Origin: Desulfobacterales bacterium
GTDB lineage: Bacteria > Desulfobacterota > Desulfobacteria > Desulfobacterales > JAEINQ01
NCBI GenBank assembly: GCA_016342285.1
Contig: JAEINQ010000014.1
Location: 1 to 64,000, forward strand
Length of the DNA stretch: 64,000 bases
Direction: 5' to 3'
The position numbers and the translations under genes were made by a program. Below, in pieces: positions 24,166-32,651 of this stretch (position 1 is its first letter; each line of letters opens with the position of its first letter). Below the pieces are notes generated by a model that saw only the letters and a program-made list of their open reading frames with translations, had not been told where the DNA came from and searched no databases.

Positions 24166-25518
24166 TCAAGAGCTGGCTTCAGCCTCCATCCGACGGATAC
24201 CGTCGATGATTTCGTTATAGCGGGTCTCGTTGATCGGGTAGAAATAGAGCATTAAAACGGCCAAAAGAAAGATGCCGGCGGAAACCGGGCCCAACAAAAG
24301 TCTGATGCCGAACAGGGCCGAGGCGGTTTGCTCCACGTCCGGAATGTATCCGGTTAGGGACAGGACAAGGCCGGTGATGCCCAGGGCTACGGCTTGGCCG
24401 ATCTTCAGGCTGAAGGTCCAGATTCCGTAGAATGCGCCTTCATTGCGGTTGCCGGTCCGCAGGTAGTCATATTCGATGGCATCGGGCACCATGGCATAGG
24501 GCAAGGCGTAGGTGAAGCCCATGCCGACCCCGGCAAAACCCATCAAAATAATGGAAAACGATGGGGGGTGCAGATGGCCGAAGAAAAAGAGCACCATGAT
24601 GCTGGCTGCAAAGGCGAGCATGCCGAAGCCATAGGCGGCCTTTTTCCCGATTCTTTTGGAAACCACCACGCTCACCGGAATAAAAACCATGGCTGTGACG
24701 AGCAGGGCCACCATGGCGGCGGTGGTCATGGGCTCGTTATGGTGAACGTATTTGAAATAGTAGATGGCGATGCCGCTGACCACGGTCAGGGCGGTGATGT
24801 GCAGAGCGTAGGTCAGCAGGATAAAGATGTAGGGCCGGTTGCCGAAGACGCTGAGATAGGTCTTGAAGAAGCCCTGCCGGACACCCGATGCCTGGCGCTC
24901 GGGTTCCTGGACGGTAACGGCCGTTGCCATGGCCGTCGCCATCATGATGAATCCGAAAATGGTTCCCAATACAATAAAACCGGTGTTCTTGTCGGCAAAG
25001 GCGTTGACCAGGGGAAGGGCCGCGCCGGCGCCGATCAGGGTGCCGATGACGGCAAAGCCGAACCGGTATCCGTTTAGGCTGGTGCGTTCGTGAAAGTCCT
25101 GGGTCAGTTCCGGGGTCAGGGCGCTGTAGGGGATGTTGACCACGGTGTAGGCCGCGCAGAGCAGGCAAAAAGAAACCAGCCCCCAGGTAAAGAGCGCCCC
25201 CTGGCTTTCCAGTTTTGGATTGGTAAACATGAGGATCATGGTGAGAAAGAGCGGGATCGAGCCCAGGAAGATGTAAGGGCGGCGTCTGCCCCACCGGCTT
25301 TTGGTGTTGTCGGAAAGGTATCCGGCCACCGGGTCGGTGACGGCGTCCCAGACCTTTCCCACCATGATGATGGTTCCGGCCAACCCCGCGGAAATGCCCA
25401 CCGTGTCGGTGAGGTAGTTGAGCAGCAGAAAGGCGATGACGGTGAAGAAGAGATTGCCGCCGAGATCGCAGATGCCGTAGCCTAACTTGACCTTGGCGGG
25501 GAGTTTATGTGTGCTCAA
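24166..25518 (-). CDS. GPH-family sugar:cation symporter
   Basis: A 450-residue membrane transporter of the glycoside-pentoside-hexuronide:cation symporter family (MelB/XylP/YihO relatives) with about 12 hydrophobic segments. The N-terminal signature KLGYGICDLGGNLFFTVIAF, followed by VWDAVTDPVAGYLSD and RWGRRRPYIFLG, is diagnostic. The start is a TTG at 25516-25518 preceded by AAAGGAG. It probably imports the sugar, glycoside or uronate degraded by the enzymes encoded upstream in the same strand-wise cluster. Confidence 0.9.
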   Translation of the reverse strand: MSTHKLPAKVKLGYGICDLGGNLFFTVIAFLLLNYLTDTVGISAGLAGTIIMVGKVWDAVTDPVAGYLSDNTKSRWGRRRPYIFLGSIPLFLTMILMFTNPKLESQGALFTWGLVSFCLLCAAYTVVNIPYSALTPELTQDFHERTSLNGYRFGFAVIGTLIGAGAALPLVNAFADKNTGFIVLGTIFGFIMMATAMATAVTVQEPERQASGVRQGFFKTYLSVFGNRPYIFILLTYALHITALTVVSGIAIYYFKYVHHNEPMTTAAMVALLVTAMVFIPVSVVVSKRIGKKAAYGFGMLAFAASIMVLFFFGHLHPPSFSIILMGFAGVGMGFTYALPYAMVPDAIEYDYLRTGNRNEGAFYGIWTFSLKIGQAVALGITGLVLSLTGYIPDVEQTASALFGIRLLLGPVSAGIFLLAVLMLYFYPINETRYNEIIDGIRRMEAEASS

Positions 25519-25571
25519 TGTGCCGCTCCTTTATACAGGCAAGAATGGATTCCAACTTTGCTAAAAACTTT

Positions 25572-25786
25572 TCAGACAGGATTAACATGATTTACAGGAT
25601 AAAAACAAATTTTCGTTTCCGGATGAAACGGCCATTGAGCACATCCGCTATGAGGACTCCATACGCCATACATTGCTCGAACTGGCTATGAGTTGAACAG
25701 TTCAACTCGCCGAAGGCGATGACTAGTACCTGGCCGGCTTCAGGCCGACAGGCAAGAAATCCTGCCGATCCTGTTCATCTTGTCTA
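25572..25786. repeat. ~215-bp inverted-repeat element with a central 9-1-9 palindrome
   Basis: The left end CAGACAGGATTAACATGATT and the right end ATCCTGTTCATCTTGTCTA are inverted repeats of the widespread CAGGATTAACAGGAT type. Near its middle is the perfect palindrome GAGTTGAACAGTTCAACTC (25690-25708). It fills the gap upstream of the symporter's TTG start, so the palindrome could act as an operator or simply be part of the element. Confidence 0.6.
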
Positions 25787-25799
25787 AAAAACAGCTTTT

Positions 25800-27299
25800 T
25801 TAAATATGAAAGGCATCCCTCAGTTTCAGCCCGTGCTCGGCCTTGCCGGAGAGTTTGAGCTGGCCCTGAATCAGGGCGGTTTCGATCCGTTTTTTTCCCA
25901 TCAAAATGGCGGCCCAGGTGCCGGCTGGAACCCGAATGACCAGCTCGGCCTCATCAGGCCACTGGCCCTTTGAAATTTGGGCATGGTCCTCGCTGACGGT
26001 CAGGTGGAAGCGAAGCTCCGGACTATTTCCCTGGGCAGTCAGGTGAAGGCCCACCACCGCGTACCATCCCCGGACGGCGGCGGGGTCGAAGCGCTCGGCA
26101 AGCTTTTCAGTCAGTTCCCCGGCCTGGTCGGCATAAACGGCCTCTTTTTTTCCGAAACCGAGGAGCGCCCCAACACTAAATCCAGGCGATGCATCCTTTT
26201 TTTCTTTTCGAATTTTTTGCCAGGTGAAAAGCCAGGGGAACCGCGCATCGAGTTCGTCCGGATAGACTTCCCGCCTCACCCGGGCCGATTTGGAAATGGC
26301 CACGGTCAGCCGCAGCATCTCCCTGCCCTGGACGCCGGAGAGAAGCGGCGGCGCCTCTCCCCGAATCGCTGCAATGAAATTGTGGGTCGCACCGAGAAAC
26401 CCTTCGGCCCAGTCCGTGGCCACGTCAGCGTAGTCAGTCCAGTTATGACCGTCGAAGAGACGCAGGCCCGGCCCTGTGCAGATGTCGCCGGTGCAGCGGC
26501 GAATGAGCAGGATGCCCCGGGTTCCGGTTACCTCGATCCACTCGTCGTTGGCATAGTATTTGGACGGAATGTGCATGTCCGAGGCGTAGGCGTATTCACA
26601 CATGCCGTAGCAGACGCCCCGGCTGTATTTCCACATGATGGTGGCCGGACTGTCGACGATGCCGTCGGCCGAATCGATCCAGGCGCTCACCCGTTCCACC
26701 TCTCCCAGCAGATACCAGGCCGTGGTCCAGAGATGGTGCCCGTGGTCAAAGGTTTGAAACCCCCGTCCGGCAGCGTTTTCGGCCAGGCGCCAGTCCCAGG
26801 ATGCCGCCGGGACCTCCCAGCCGCCTGAGCTGCCGCTGATCATCTTGATGCGCAGGTTGGTCGGCTTTCCGATGGCGCCGTCTTCGATGAGTTTTTTTGC
26901 CTGGACGATGGGCGGATAGAAGACGTAGTTGTCGGAAATGCGAAAGACGACCCCGGCTTCGGCCACGGCGGCCAGCATCCGGTCGGCGCTTTCCAGATCG
27001 ATGGTCATGGGTTTTTGCAGGGAGATGTGTTTCCCGGCCCGGGCCGCATCCACCACCATCGCTTCGTGGAGTTTGTGGGGGGTGAGTATTTCCACGGCAT
27101 CGATGTTTTTGTCGCAAAGCATTTCCCGGTAGTCGGTGTAGACCGTGTCCGCCCCCCACTCCTGCGTTCGCCGCTGGGCCAGGTCCGTGTCCGTGTCGCA
27201 GACCGCGTGGATTCGGGCCTGATCGGATTGCCGGTAGCCGGGGTAGTGAAGGTCGGAGATTCTTCCGCATCCGATAATGCCGACGTTGATTTTTTCCAT
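25800..27299 (-). CDS. Gfo/Idh/MocA-family oxidoreductase fused to a C-terminal SCP2-like domain
   Basis: A 499-residue protein. Residues 1-120 form the NAD(P)-binding Rossmann domain (INVGIIGCGRISDLHYPGY; EILTPHKLHEAMVVDAARAGKHISLQKP carries the family EKP-like motif as QKP). Residues ~125-350 are the alpha/beta substrate domain. Family members usually end near 330-390. Here residues ~396-499 add a domain ending in AELVIRVPAGTWAAILMGKK, then ALIQGQLKLSGKAEHGLKL, which strongly resembles the SCP2 sterol-carrier fold. The start at 27299 follows AGGGAAC. It probably oxidises a sugar or cyclitol; the SCP2-like part may bind a lipid or hydrophobic group. The replacement of the usual EKP glutamate by Gln is notable. 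Confidence 0.85.
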   Translation of the reverse strand: MEKINVGIIGCGRISDLHYPGYRQSDQARIHAVCDTDTDLAQRRTQEWGADTVYTDYREMLCDKNIDAVEILTPHKLHEAMVVDAARAGKHISLQKPMTIDLESADRMLAAVAEAGVVFRISDNYVFYPPIVQAKKLIEDGAIGKPTNLRIKMISGSSGGWEVPAASWDWRLAENAAGRGFQTFDHGHHLWTTAWYLLGEVERVSAWIDSADGIVDSPATIMWKYSRGVCYGMCEYAYASDMHIPSKYYANDEWIEVTGTRGILLIRRCTGDICTGPGLRLFDGHNWTDYADVATDWAEGFLGATHNFIAAIRGEAPPLLSGVQGREMLRLTVAISKSARVRREVYPDELDARFPWLFTWQKIRKEKKDASPGFSVGALLGFGKKEAVYADQAGELTEKLAERFDPAAVRGWYAVVGLHLTAQGNSPELRFHLTVSEDHAQISKGQWPDEAELVIRVPAGTWAAILMGKKRIETALIQGQLKLSGKAEHGLKLRDAFHI

Positions 27300-27363
27300 G
27301 GCAAGTTCCCTGTATTTTGTTGTCACCACACAAAGGGCACGAAGGAAGCGTTTTAAAAAAAAG

Positions 27364-27446
27364 GGCCAAGGGGCCAAGGGTTCGAGGATTCAAGGGGTCG
27401 AGTGGGTACGGATCTTGCCGGTTTTTTAGATTTTCACTTGGCCCCT
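27364..27446. repeat. Inverted-repeat segment (GGTTCGAGGATTC family), copy 1
   Basis: CCAAGGGTTCGAGGATTCAA on the left and CTTGGCCCCTCGAATCCAT on the right are partial inverted repeats. A relative lies at 29218-29330. Just left of it, at 27325-27345, is a half-site of the CACCACA repeat family. Confidence 0.5.
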
Positions 27447-27457
27447 CGAATCCATTC

Positions 27458-29149
27458 TTACAAGAAATCCAGGTCTGCGCCTTCATCGGCCTGGAGCACA
27501 TGCTCGGCATACAATTTGGCCCAGCCCCGCTTAGGAATTGGCGACAGGACCAGGTCTTTGCGGCGACGAGACAGTTCTTCCTCTTCCACCAGCAGGTCGA
27601 TTCGTCCCGCTGCCACATCCAGCTTGATGAGATCACCGTTTTTTACCAGAGCCAGAGGGCCGCCGGCCGCGGCCTCCGGAGCGCAGTGCAGCACCACGGT
27701 GCCGTAAGCCGTGCCGCTCATACGGGCATCGGAGACGCGGACCATGTCCCGAACCCCCTGCCGGGCCAGATGCCGGGGGATGGGCAGGGAACCGGCCTCG
27801 GGCATGCCGGCGCCGATGGGGCCGGCGTTTCGAAGGACCAGGACGTGGTCGGGCGTAATGCCCAGGGCCGGGTCGTCGATGCGGTCCACAGCGTCTTCGG
27901 GCGAGTTAAAGACCACGGCCGGTCCCTGGTGGCGCATGAGTGCGGGCGATGCGGCTGCTGCCTTGATGACGGCCCCGTTCGGTGCCAGGGTGCCGGAAAC
28001 GGCGACAATGGCGCCGGAGGCAACCAGCGGATTGTCCACGGTTCGAATGGTCGATTGCCAGTCACCAGGCATCCCAATGCCATCCAGGGTTTCTCCCAGG
28101 GTTTTGCCGGTGACGGTCATGGTTTCCAGGTCGAGAAAAGGCGACAGTTCCTTTAATAATACCGGGACACCACCGGCATGGTAAAAATCTTCCATGTATC
28201 CCACCCCGGCCGGTTTGCAGTCCACCAGGACGGGCACTTTTTTCGACAAGCGGTTTAAATCGTCGTAAGTCAGGGAAATCCCAGCTCGTCGGGCCATGGC
28301 CAGCAGGTGGACCACGGCGTTGGTGGACCCGGACAGGGCCAGAAGAACCGTCAGGGCGTTGTGAAACGACCCCTGGGAGAGAATGTTGGAAGGGTATCGG
28401 TTGGCTTGGGCCAGTTCCACCGCACACCGGCCCGATGCGGTGCATTGTTTGAGCCGGTCGCCGGTGGCGTGGGGCGGCGCGGCCCCGCCGGGAAGCATCA
28501 GCCCGAGGGTTTCAATCAAACAGGCCATGGTGGAGGCCGTTCCCATGACCATGCAGGTGCCGCCGGTGGCACAAAGCGATGCCTCAATCTCCCGGATTTC
28601 TTCCTCGCTGATTTTTCCGGCCCGGTATTCCGTCCAGAGGCGCCGACAATCGGTGCAGGCGCCCAGGCGCTGGCCCCGCCAGTTTCCGGCGAGCATGGGC
28701 CCGGCCACCACGTGAATTGCCGGGATATCGGCCGAAATGGCCGCCATGGCCTGGGCCGGGACGGTCTTGTCACACCCGCCCACCAGGACCACGGCATCCA
28801 TGGGCTGGGCCCGGATCATCTCTTCGGTTTCCATGGCGGCAAGGTTTCGAAAAAGCATGGTGGTCGGGGAGGTGAGGATCTCGTTGAGGGAGATGGTGGG
28901 AAAGGCCAGGGGGAGGCCGCCGGCCTCCAGGACCCCGCGTTTGATTGCCGTGACCATCTCCGGCATCTGGCGGTGGCAGGTGTTGTAGTCCGAAGAGGTG
29001 TCTGCGATACCGATGATGGGGCGCTCTAAATCGTTCCTGTCATAGCCTGCCGAGGCGAGAAACGCCCTTCGAAGATATCGGGAAAACGCCTTGTCGCCGT
29101 AGCTGGCGAGGTTGCGGTCGATGCCGGAGGCCTTGTCGGATGGGGGCAT
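27458..29149 (-). CDS. IlvD/Edd-family dehydratase, probably a sugar-acid dehydratase
   Basis: A 563-residue iron-sulfur dehydratase of the dihydroxy-acid / 6-phosphogluconate dehydratase family, full length. Cluster-ligand and signature regions are present: GIADTSSDYNTCHRQMPEM, VLVGGCDKTVPAQAMAA and CATGGTCMVMGTASTMAC. A C-terminal beta-barrel region contains DARMSGTAYGTVVLH. The company of a sugar symporter, a Gfo/Idh/MocA enzyme and an IclR regulator favours an aldonate or pentonate dehydratase over valine/isoleucine biosynthesis. The start at 29149 follows TAGGAGTCGACC. Inference: it converts a sugar acid to a 2-keto-3-deoxy acid. Confidence 0.88.
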   Translation of the reverse strand: MPPSDKASGIDRNLASYGDKAFSRYLRRAFLASAGYDRNDLERPIIGIADTSSDYNTCHRQMPEMVTAIKRGVLEAGGLPLAFPTISLNEILTSPTTMLFRNLAAMETEEMIRAQPMDAVVLVGGCDKTVPAQAMAAISADIPAIHVVAGPMLAGNWRGQRLGACTDCRRLWTEYRAGKISEEEIREIEASLCATGGTCMVMGTASTMACLIETLGLMLPGGAAPPHATGDRLKQCTASGRCAVELAQANRYPSNILSQGSFHNALTVLLALSGSTNAVVHLLAMARRAGISLTYDDLNRLSKKVPVLVDCKPAGVGYMEDFYHAGGVPVLLKELSPFLDLETMTVTGKTLGETLDGIGMPGDWQSTIRTVDNPLVASGAIVAVSGTLAPNGAVIKAAAASPALMRHQGPAVVFNSPEDAVDRIDDPALGITPDHVLVLRNAGPIGAGMPEAGSLPIPRHLARQGVRDMVRVSDARMSGTAYGTVVLHCAPEAAAGGPLALVKNGDLIKLDVAAGRIDLLVEEEELSRRRKDLVLSPIPKRGWAKLYAEHVLQADEGADLDFL

Positions 29150-29217
29150 GGTCGACTCCTAAGACGAGTGGGTGGAAAATTGGTGCTATATATTCCCTGC
29201 TGCTGCTTCCGGCCAAA

Positions 29218-29330
29218 GGGTTCGAGGATTCCAGGGGCCAAGGGGCCAAGTGCTCTGACAAAGGGTTTGCCGTTTCGGTTCTTGGTTTTTCCCTTGAGCC
29301 CCTGACCCCTCGAACCCTCGGACCCTTCCT
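29218..29330. repeat. Inverted-repeat segment (GGTTCGAGGATTC family), copy 2
   Basis: GGGTTCGAGGATTCCAGGGG on the left pairs with CCCCTGACCCCTCGAACCC on the right around a ~45-bp core. It lies in the 182-bp gap between the ThDP enzyme and the dehydratase genes. Confidence 0.5.
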
Positions 29331-29331
29331 T

Positions 29332-31215
29332 TCACAACCCTATCTCATGCCGCAACGCCTGGGTGTCGGCGCACCAGTTGCCCACGTTCCACCTGCCGAA
29401 GACGCCCATGCCGCCCAGGGGGTTGTCGCCATAGTATACCGGCACGTGGATCAGGGAGAGCCCCTTGTGGCGTTTGGCCCGGTCCAGCGCCTGGATCAGG
29501 GTTTGGGGCGCATCGCCGCCGTCAAAGGCCGCCACGCCCGCGATGGATTTTGCCCAGGCGATGTAGTCGACCGCCACCGAATCGCTTGTGGCGTAGTCGG
29601 TTCCGTACTGGGCGGTCTGAAGTCCGGAGATGGCGGCCATCCTCCGGTTGTCCAGAAGCAGAATCACCCCGGTGGCGCCGTGGGCAACCCCGTCGATGAG
29701 AATCTGCGGATTCATTGTAAAGGAGCCGTCGCCGCTTAAGGCCATGGCATAGAAGGGCTTGGCCGATGCGGCCGTGGCCAGAAGGGCCGAGACGGCAAAC
29801 CCCATGTAGCTGGCGCCGGTTTCGTTGAAGGTGCGGCCAAGGCAATCGTCTTCGACGATCTGAAATCCGTTGGCCTGGACGTCGCCGGCATCGAAAAAGG
29901 TGGGCACATCATTGGCCCGGGCCCAGTCCGTAGCGGTTTTGATGGCCGCCGGCTGGGTCAGCACCTCCCTTTTCCAGACCTCGTCGTAGAGGCGGGGGCA
30001 GTCGTACCGCGCTCGACGGAAGGCGTCCCATTCCCGGCGCTTGGCCCGGCAGGCAACCCGCCAGGGGGAAGGGGTGTTGCCGACGGGTTTTGTCATCTTC
30101 TCAAGCGCTTCGTTGAGCTGCGTCAGGGTTTGGGAAATATCGCCGATGAAAGAGATACTCTTTCCATAGTGGTTGGCTGAATCCACGTCGCCGTTAATGT
30201 TGATCACCTGCCGGACCTTGGGGTAGCCGGTTCGCGAACTGTCGCTCTGGCAGACGAACCGGGTGCCGATGGCGATCAATAGGTCCGCTTCTTCCATGGC
30301 GAAATTGCCGCTGATGGAGCCCTTTGACCCCCCTACGGTCATATTGCGCGGGTGGTCAAAGGGGATGATTCCGGAAACCAGGGGACTGGTGACGGCCACA
30401 CCGTCGGCCCGTTCGAGCAGGGTCTCGATCTCTTTTCCCGCAAGCCTTGCCCCGCCGCCGATTTTTACAACCACTTTTTCCGCCCGGACAATGGCTTCGG
30501 CCGCGCGTGCATACCGGCCGCCGTCGGCAGCCGGCCCCAGGGGAGGCGGCGGTGTATGAGGGAGTTCATCAAGGTTGAAGTTTTTTACGACCACGGGCTG
30601 GATGTTCATGGGAAGGAGCAGAAAAAAAGGTCCCGGCCGGAACGGGTGGTCCGTGGTGTTGAGGCCCCTTCGAAGGGCCGTGCTCACCGCTCCGGGCGTG
30701 TGCAGTTGGTAGGTGCTCCCCATGGCGGAAAAAAGGCGAAAAAATCCCCCATGGGCGGAGCCCGGAATCTGCTGCATGTTGGGGCCTTCGTCTTCGGTGG
30801 TTTCATCCCCCAGCAGAAACCAGACCCCAATGCCGTTGCTGGCTGGCGCCAGGGACCCGGCCAGGGCGTGCAGGGCACCGGGGCCGATGGAGGTAAAAAC
30901 CGCGGCCTTTTCCCCGGTCACCCAACGCAGGGCCGTGGCAGCATGCACCGCCTCGGTTTCGTGCCGCACCCCATAGGTCCGGACCAGGCCGGCGGCTTCA
31001 TACGCCCGGAGAACCTCGCCCATGTCGGTGGATCCGTGGCCGAAGGTCCCGATAAAGCGGGTCACCCCTTGGCGCAGCAGGCCCAGGATGACAATTTCCG
31101 ACAGCCTCAGATCGATCCGCCGGGGAATGGCGCCCGATGCCATGGCCTGTTCCAGGCCGCCGGCCGCGGCAATGGCCCTGGCCCGTTGCATCCGCTTGGT
31201 GATTTGTTCTTTCAT
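29332..31215 (-). CDS. Thiamine-diphosphate enzyme of the acetolactate synthase/IolD superfamily
   Basis: A 627-residue ThDP enzyme with three domains. The N-terminal pyrimidine-binding domain holds GVRHETEAVHAATALRWVTG with the activating glutamate. The middle domain shows VGGSKGSISGNFAMEEADLL and the C-terminal pyrophosphate-binding domain includes ALSGDGSFTMNPQ with the metal-binding GDGS motif. The length (~100 residues over typical ALS) and the opening IFTFGHG-like sequence (FIGTFGHGSTDMGEVL) recall IolD, the trihydroxycyclohexanedione hydrolase of inositol catabolism, but I cannot assign that reaction. The start follows GGGAGAATAATCC. Carboligase, C-C hydrolase and decarboxylase activity all remain possible. 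It is the first structural gene after the regulator. Confidence 0.82.
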   Translation of the reverse strand: MKEQITKRMQRARAIAAAGGLEQAMASGAIPRRIDLRLSEIVILGLLRQGVTRFIGTFGHGSTDMGEVLRAYEAAGLVRTYGVRHETEAVHAATALRWVTGEKAAVFTSIGPGALHALAGSLAPASNGIGVWFLLGDETTEDEGPNMQQIPGSAHGGFFRLFSAMGSTYQLHTPGAVSTALRRGLNTTDHPFRPGPFFLLLPMNIQPVVVKNFNLDELPHTPPPPLGPAADGGRYARAAEAIVRAEKVVVKIGGGARLAGKEIETLLERADGVAVTSPLVSGIIPFDHPRNMTVGGSKGSISGNFAMEEADLLIAIGTRFVCQSDSSRTGYPKVRQVININGDVDSANHYGKSISFIGDISQTLTQLNEALEKMTKPVGNTPSPWRVACRAKRREWDAFRRARYDCPRLYDEVWKREVLTQPAAIKTATDWARANDVPTFFDAGDVQANGFQIVEDDCLGRTFNETGASYMGFAVSALLATAASAKPFYAMALSGDGSFTMNPQILIDGVAHGATGVILLLDNRRMAAISGLQTAQYGTDYATSDSVAVDYIAWAKSIAGVAAFDGGDAPQTLIQALDRAKRHKGLSLIHVPVYYGDNPLGGMGVFGRWNVGNWCADTQALRHEIGL

Positions 31216-31442
31216 GGATTATTCTCCCTTAGCGCTTGATGCGACAGTCATGCACAATATGCAACGACTTTGCGCTATGTGTCAACTCCAAAGTCCCAAT
31301 GGCGGCGTTCCGGTTTTGAACAAATCGGACGGTTTGGAAAAGTTCCATACCTATGAAAACCGAAAGTCAGGGTAAGTCGCCGAACTAGTGTCCGTCCATG
31401 AATCGATTTTTGAGCGGATCGGCACCCATGGATGGAAACGAA

Positions 31443-32207
31443 CTAAAAACCCGTAAACCCCAACTGGGCAGAAAGATGGATACCGGCTTGCCGGACGATC
31501 TCCCGATATTTTTCTTCGCGGGGCTTGATGGCGTCGCGCAGGCCGGAGATGCCGATGGCATAGCGCGGTTGTTTCAAATGATCGAAGACGGGTGCGGCAA
31601 AGCAGACGATGCCTGCGCGGTATTCTTCGTCATCTGTGGCCAGGCGGTCTTTTCGGACCGGTTCCAGATTTAGTTCCAGATCGGATGCGTGGGTTATGGA
31701 TTTGGGCGTATACTTCTTGAATTGGATTCCGGAGAGAAACGCTTTTCGTTCTTCGGCGGGCATGAAGGCGATGAGCGATTTTCCCAGGGCCGTCACCGAC
31801 GCCGGCTCCCGGGTTCCCACGGTGATGTTTAGGCTCACGGCCGCGGTGGGCTGGTCAACGGCGATGAAAACCACCTCGGTGCCGTCCAAAATGGCCAGGT
31901 GGGTATTTTGGCCTGTTTTAGAGACGATGTCGACCATGACCGGCCGGACCAGGTCATCGATGCGGGACTGGCTGCTGACCGCTCCGGAAAGCGCCAGCAC
32001 CCGAAAACCGATGGAATACCGCTTGGTTTCCGGGTCCTGTAGCACATAGCCGCATTTGGCCAGGGTACTCACCAGTCTGAAGACCGAGGAGCGGTCGATG
32101 GAAAAATGACCGGCGATGTCGCCGAGCAGCAGCGGTTTGCCAGCTTGTCCGAGAATGTCGAGAATTTTCAGCCCCCGTTCCAGGGACTGGATGGTGGTGG
32201 TTTTCAT
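31443..32207 (-). CDS. IclR-family transcriptional regulator
   Basis: A 254-residue regulator. Residues ~5-70 are the winged helix-turn-helix (LERGLKILDILGQAGKPLLL...FSIDRSSVFRLVSTLAKCGYV). The C-terminal effector domain (~85-250) contains the family GKSLIAFMPAEER and VCFAAPVFDHLKQPRYAIGISG. It stands at the 5' end of the minus-strand catabolic cluster (22482-31215), so it probably controls it in response to the substrate or an intermediate. The start at 32207 has only a weak ribosome binding site. Next to its 3' end (31385-31442) is a copy of the GTGCCCATCC hairpin repeat. Confidence 0.9.
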   Translation of the reverse strand: MKTTTIQSLERGLKILDILGQAGKPLLLGDIAGHFSIDRSSVFRLVSTLAKCGYVLQDPETKRYSIGFRVLALSGAVSSQSRIDDLVRPVMVDIVSKTGQNTHLAILDGTEVVFIAVDQPTAAVSLNITVGTREPASVTALGKSLIAFMPAEERKAFLSGIQFKKYTPKSITHASDLELNLEPVRKDRLATDDEEYRAGIVCFAAPVFDHLKQPRYAIGISGLRDAIKPREEKYREIVRQAGIHLSAQLGFTGF

Positions 32208-32350
32208 GGTTGAGGCTATCCGTTAAATCTGAACTTTCAAAGTCCTGAAGAAAGGCTGCATTTACCACAAAGGCACAAAGGGCACAAAGGAATAGAGATT
32301 ATAACTGCAGTAAGTTAACTTTGATGCGCGCGTAAAATCTCCGAAATCCC

Positions 32351-32419
32351 GTCATGCCTGCGGAGGCAGGCATCCAGAACCATTTGAAATGACTGGATTC
32401 CCGCCTTCGCGGGAATGAC
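32351..32419. repeat. 69-bp REP, copy 3
   Basis: GTCATGCCTGCGGAGGCAGG...CCCGCCTTCGCGGGAATGAC, the same length and orientation as 19106-19174. It lies in the 444-bp gap between the MocR and IclR genes, where I found no gene. Two half-sites of the CACAAAG repeat type occur just right of the IclR gene at 32262-32292. Confidence 0.75.
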
Positions 32420-32488
32420 GCCAAAGGATGTTTTGAAACTTTTTACGGTTTTATCAACTTTGACGGTCCTGTAAAAACGCTATTTTCT

Positions 32489-32610
32489 ACCACGAAGAGC
32501 ACGAAGGGTTATAATGATACATAATGATTTCAGCTTCGTGTGCTTCGTGCTCTTCGTGGTGAATGAAAAAATTGGCTTGTTTGTGACTTTTTGCGAAAGC
32601 ATCAATCTTT
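32489..32610. repeat. Inverted-repeat element (CCACGAAG family), copy 1
   Basis: ACCACGAAGAGCACGAAG at the left and CTTCGTGCTCTTCGTGGTG at the right (32489-32562) flank an A/T-rich loop of ~40 bp. A tail ending GACTTTTTGCGAAAGCATCAA follows. The copy at 51530-51651 has the same inverted repeat and the same tail, in the opposite orientation. Confidence 0.7.
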
Positions 32611-32651
32611 GCCAGGGAGCAAAACACAGAAAGGGTCGGGAGGCAACTGTT

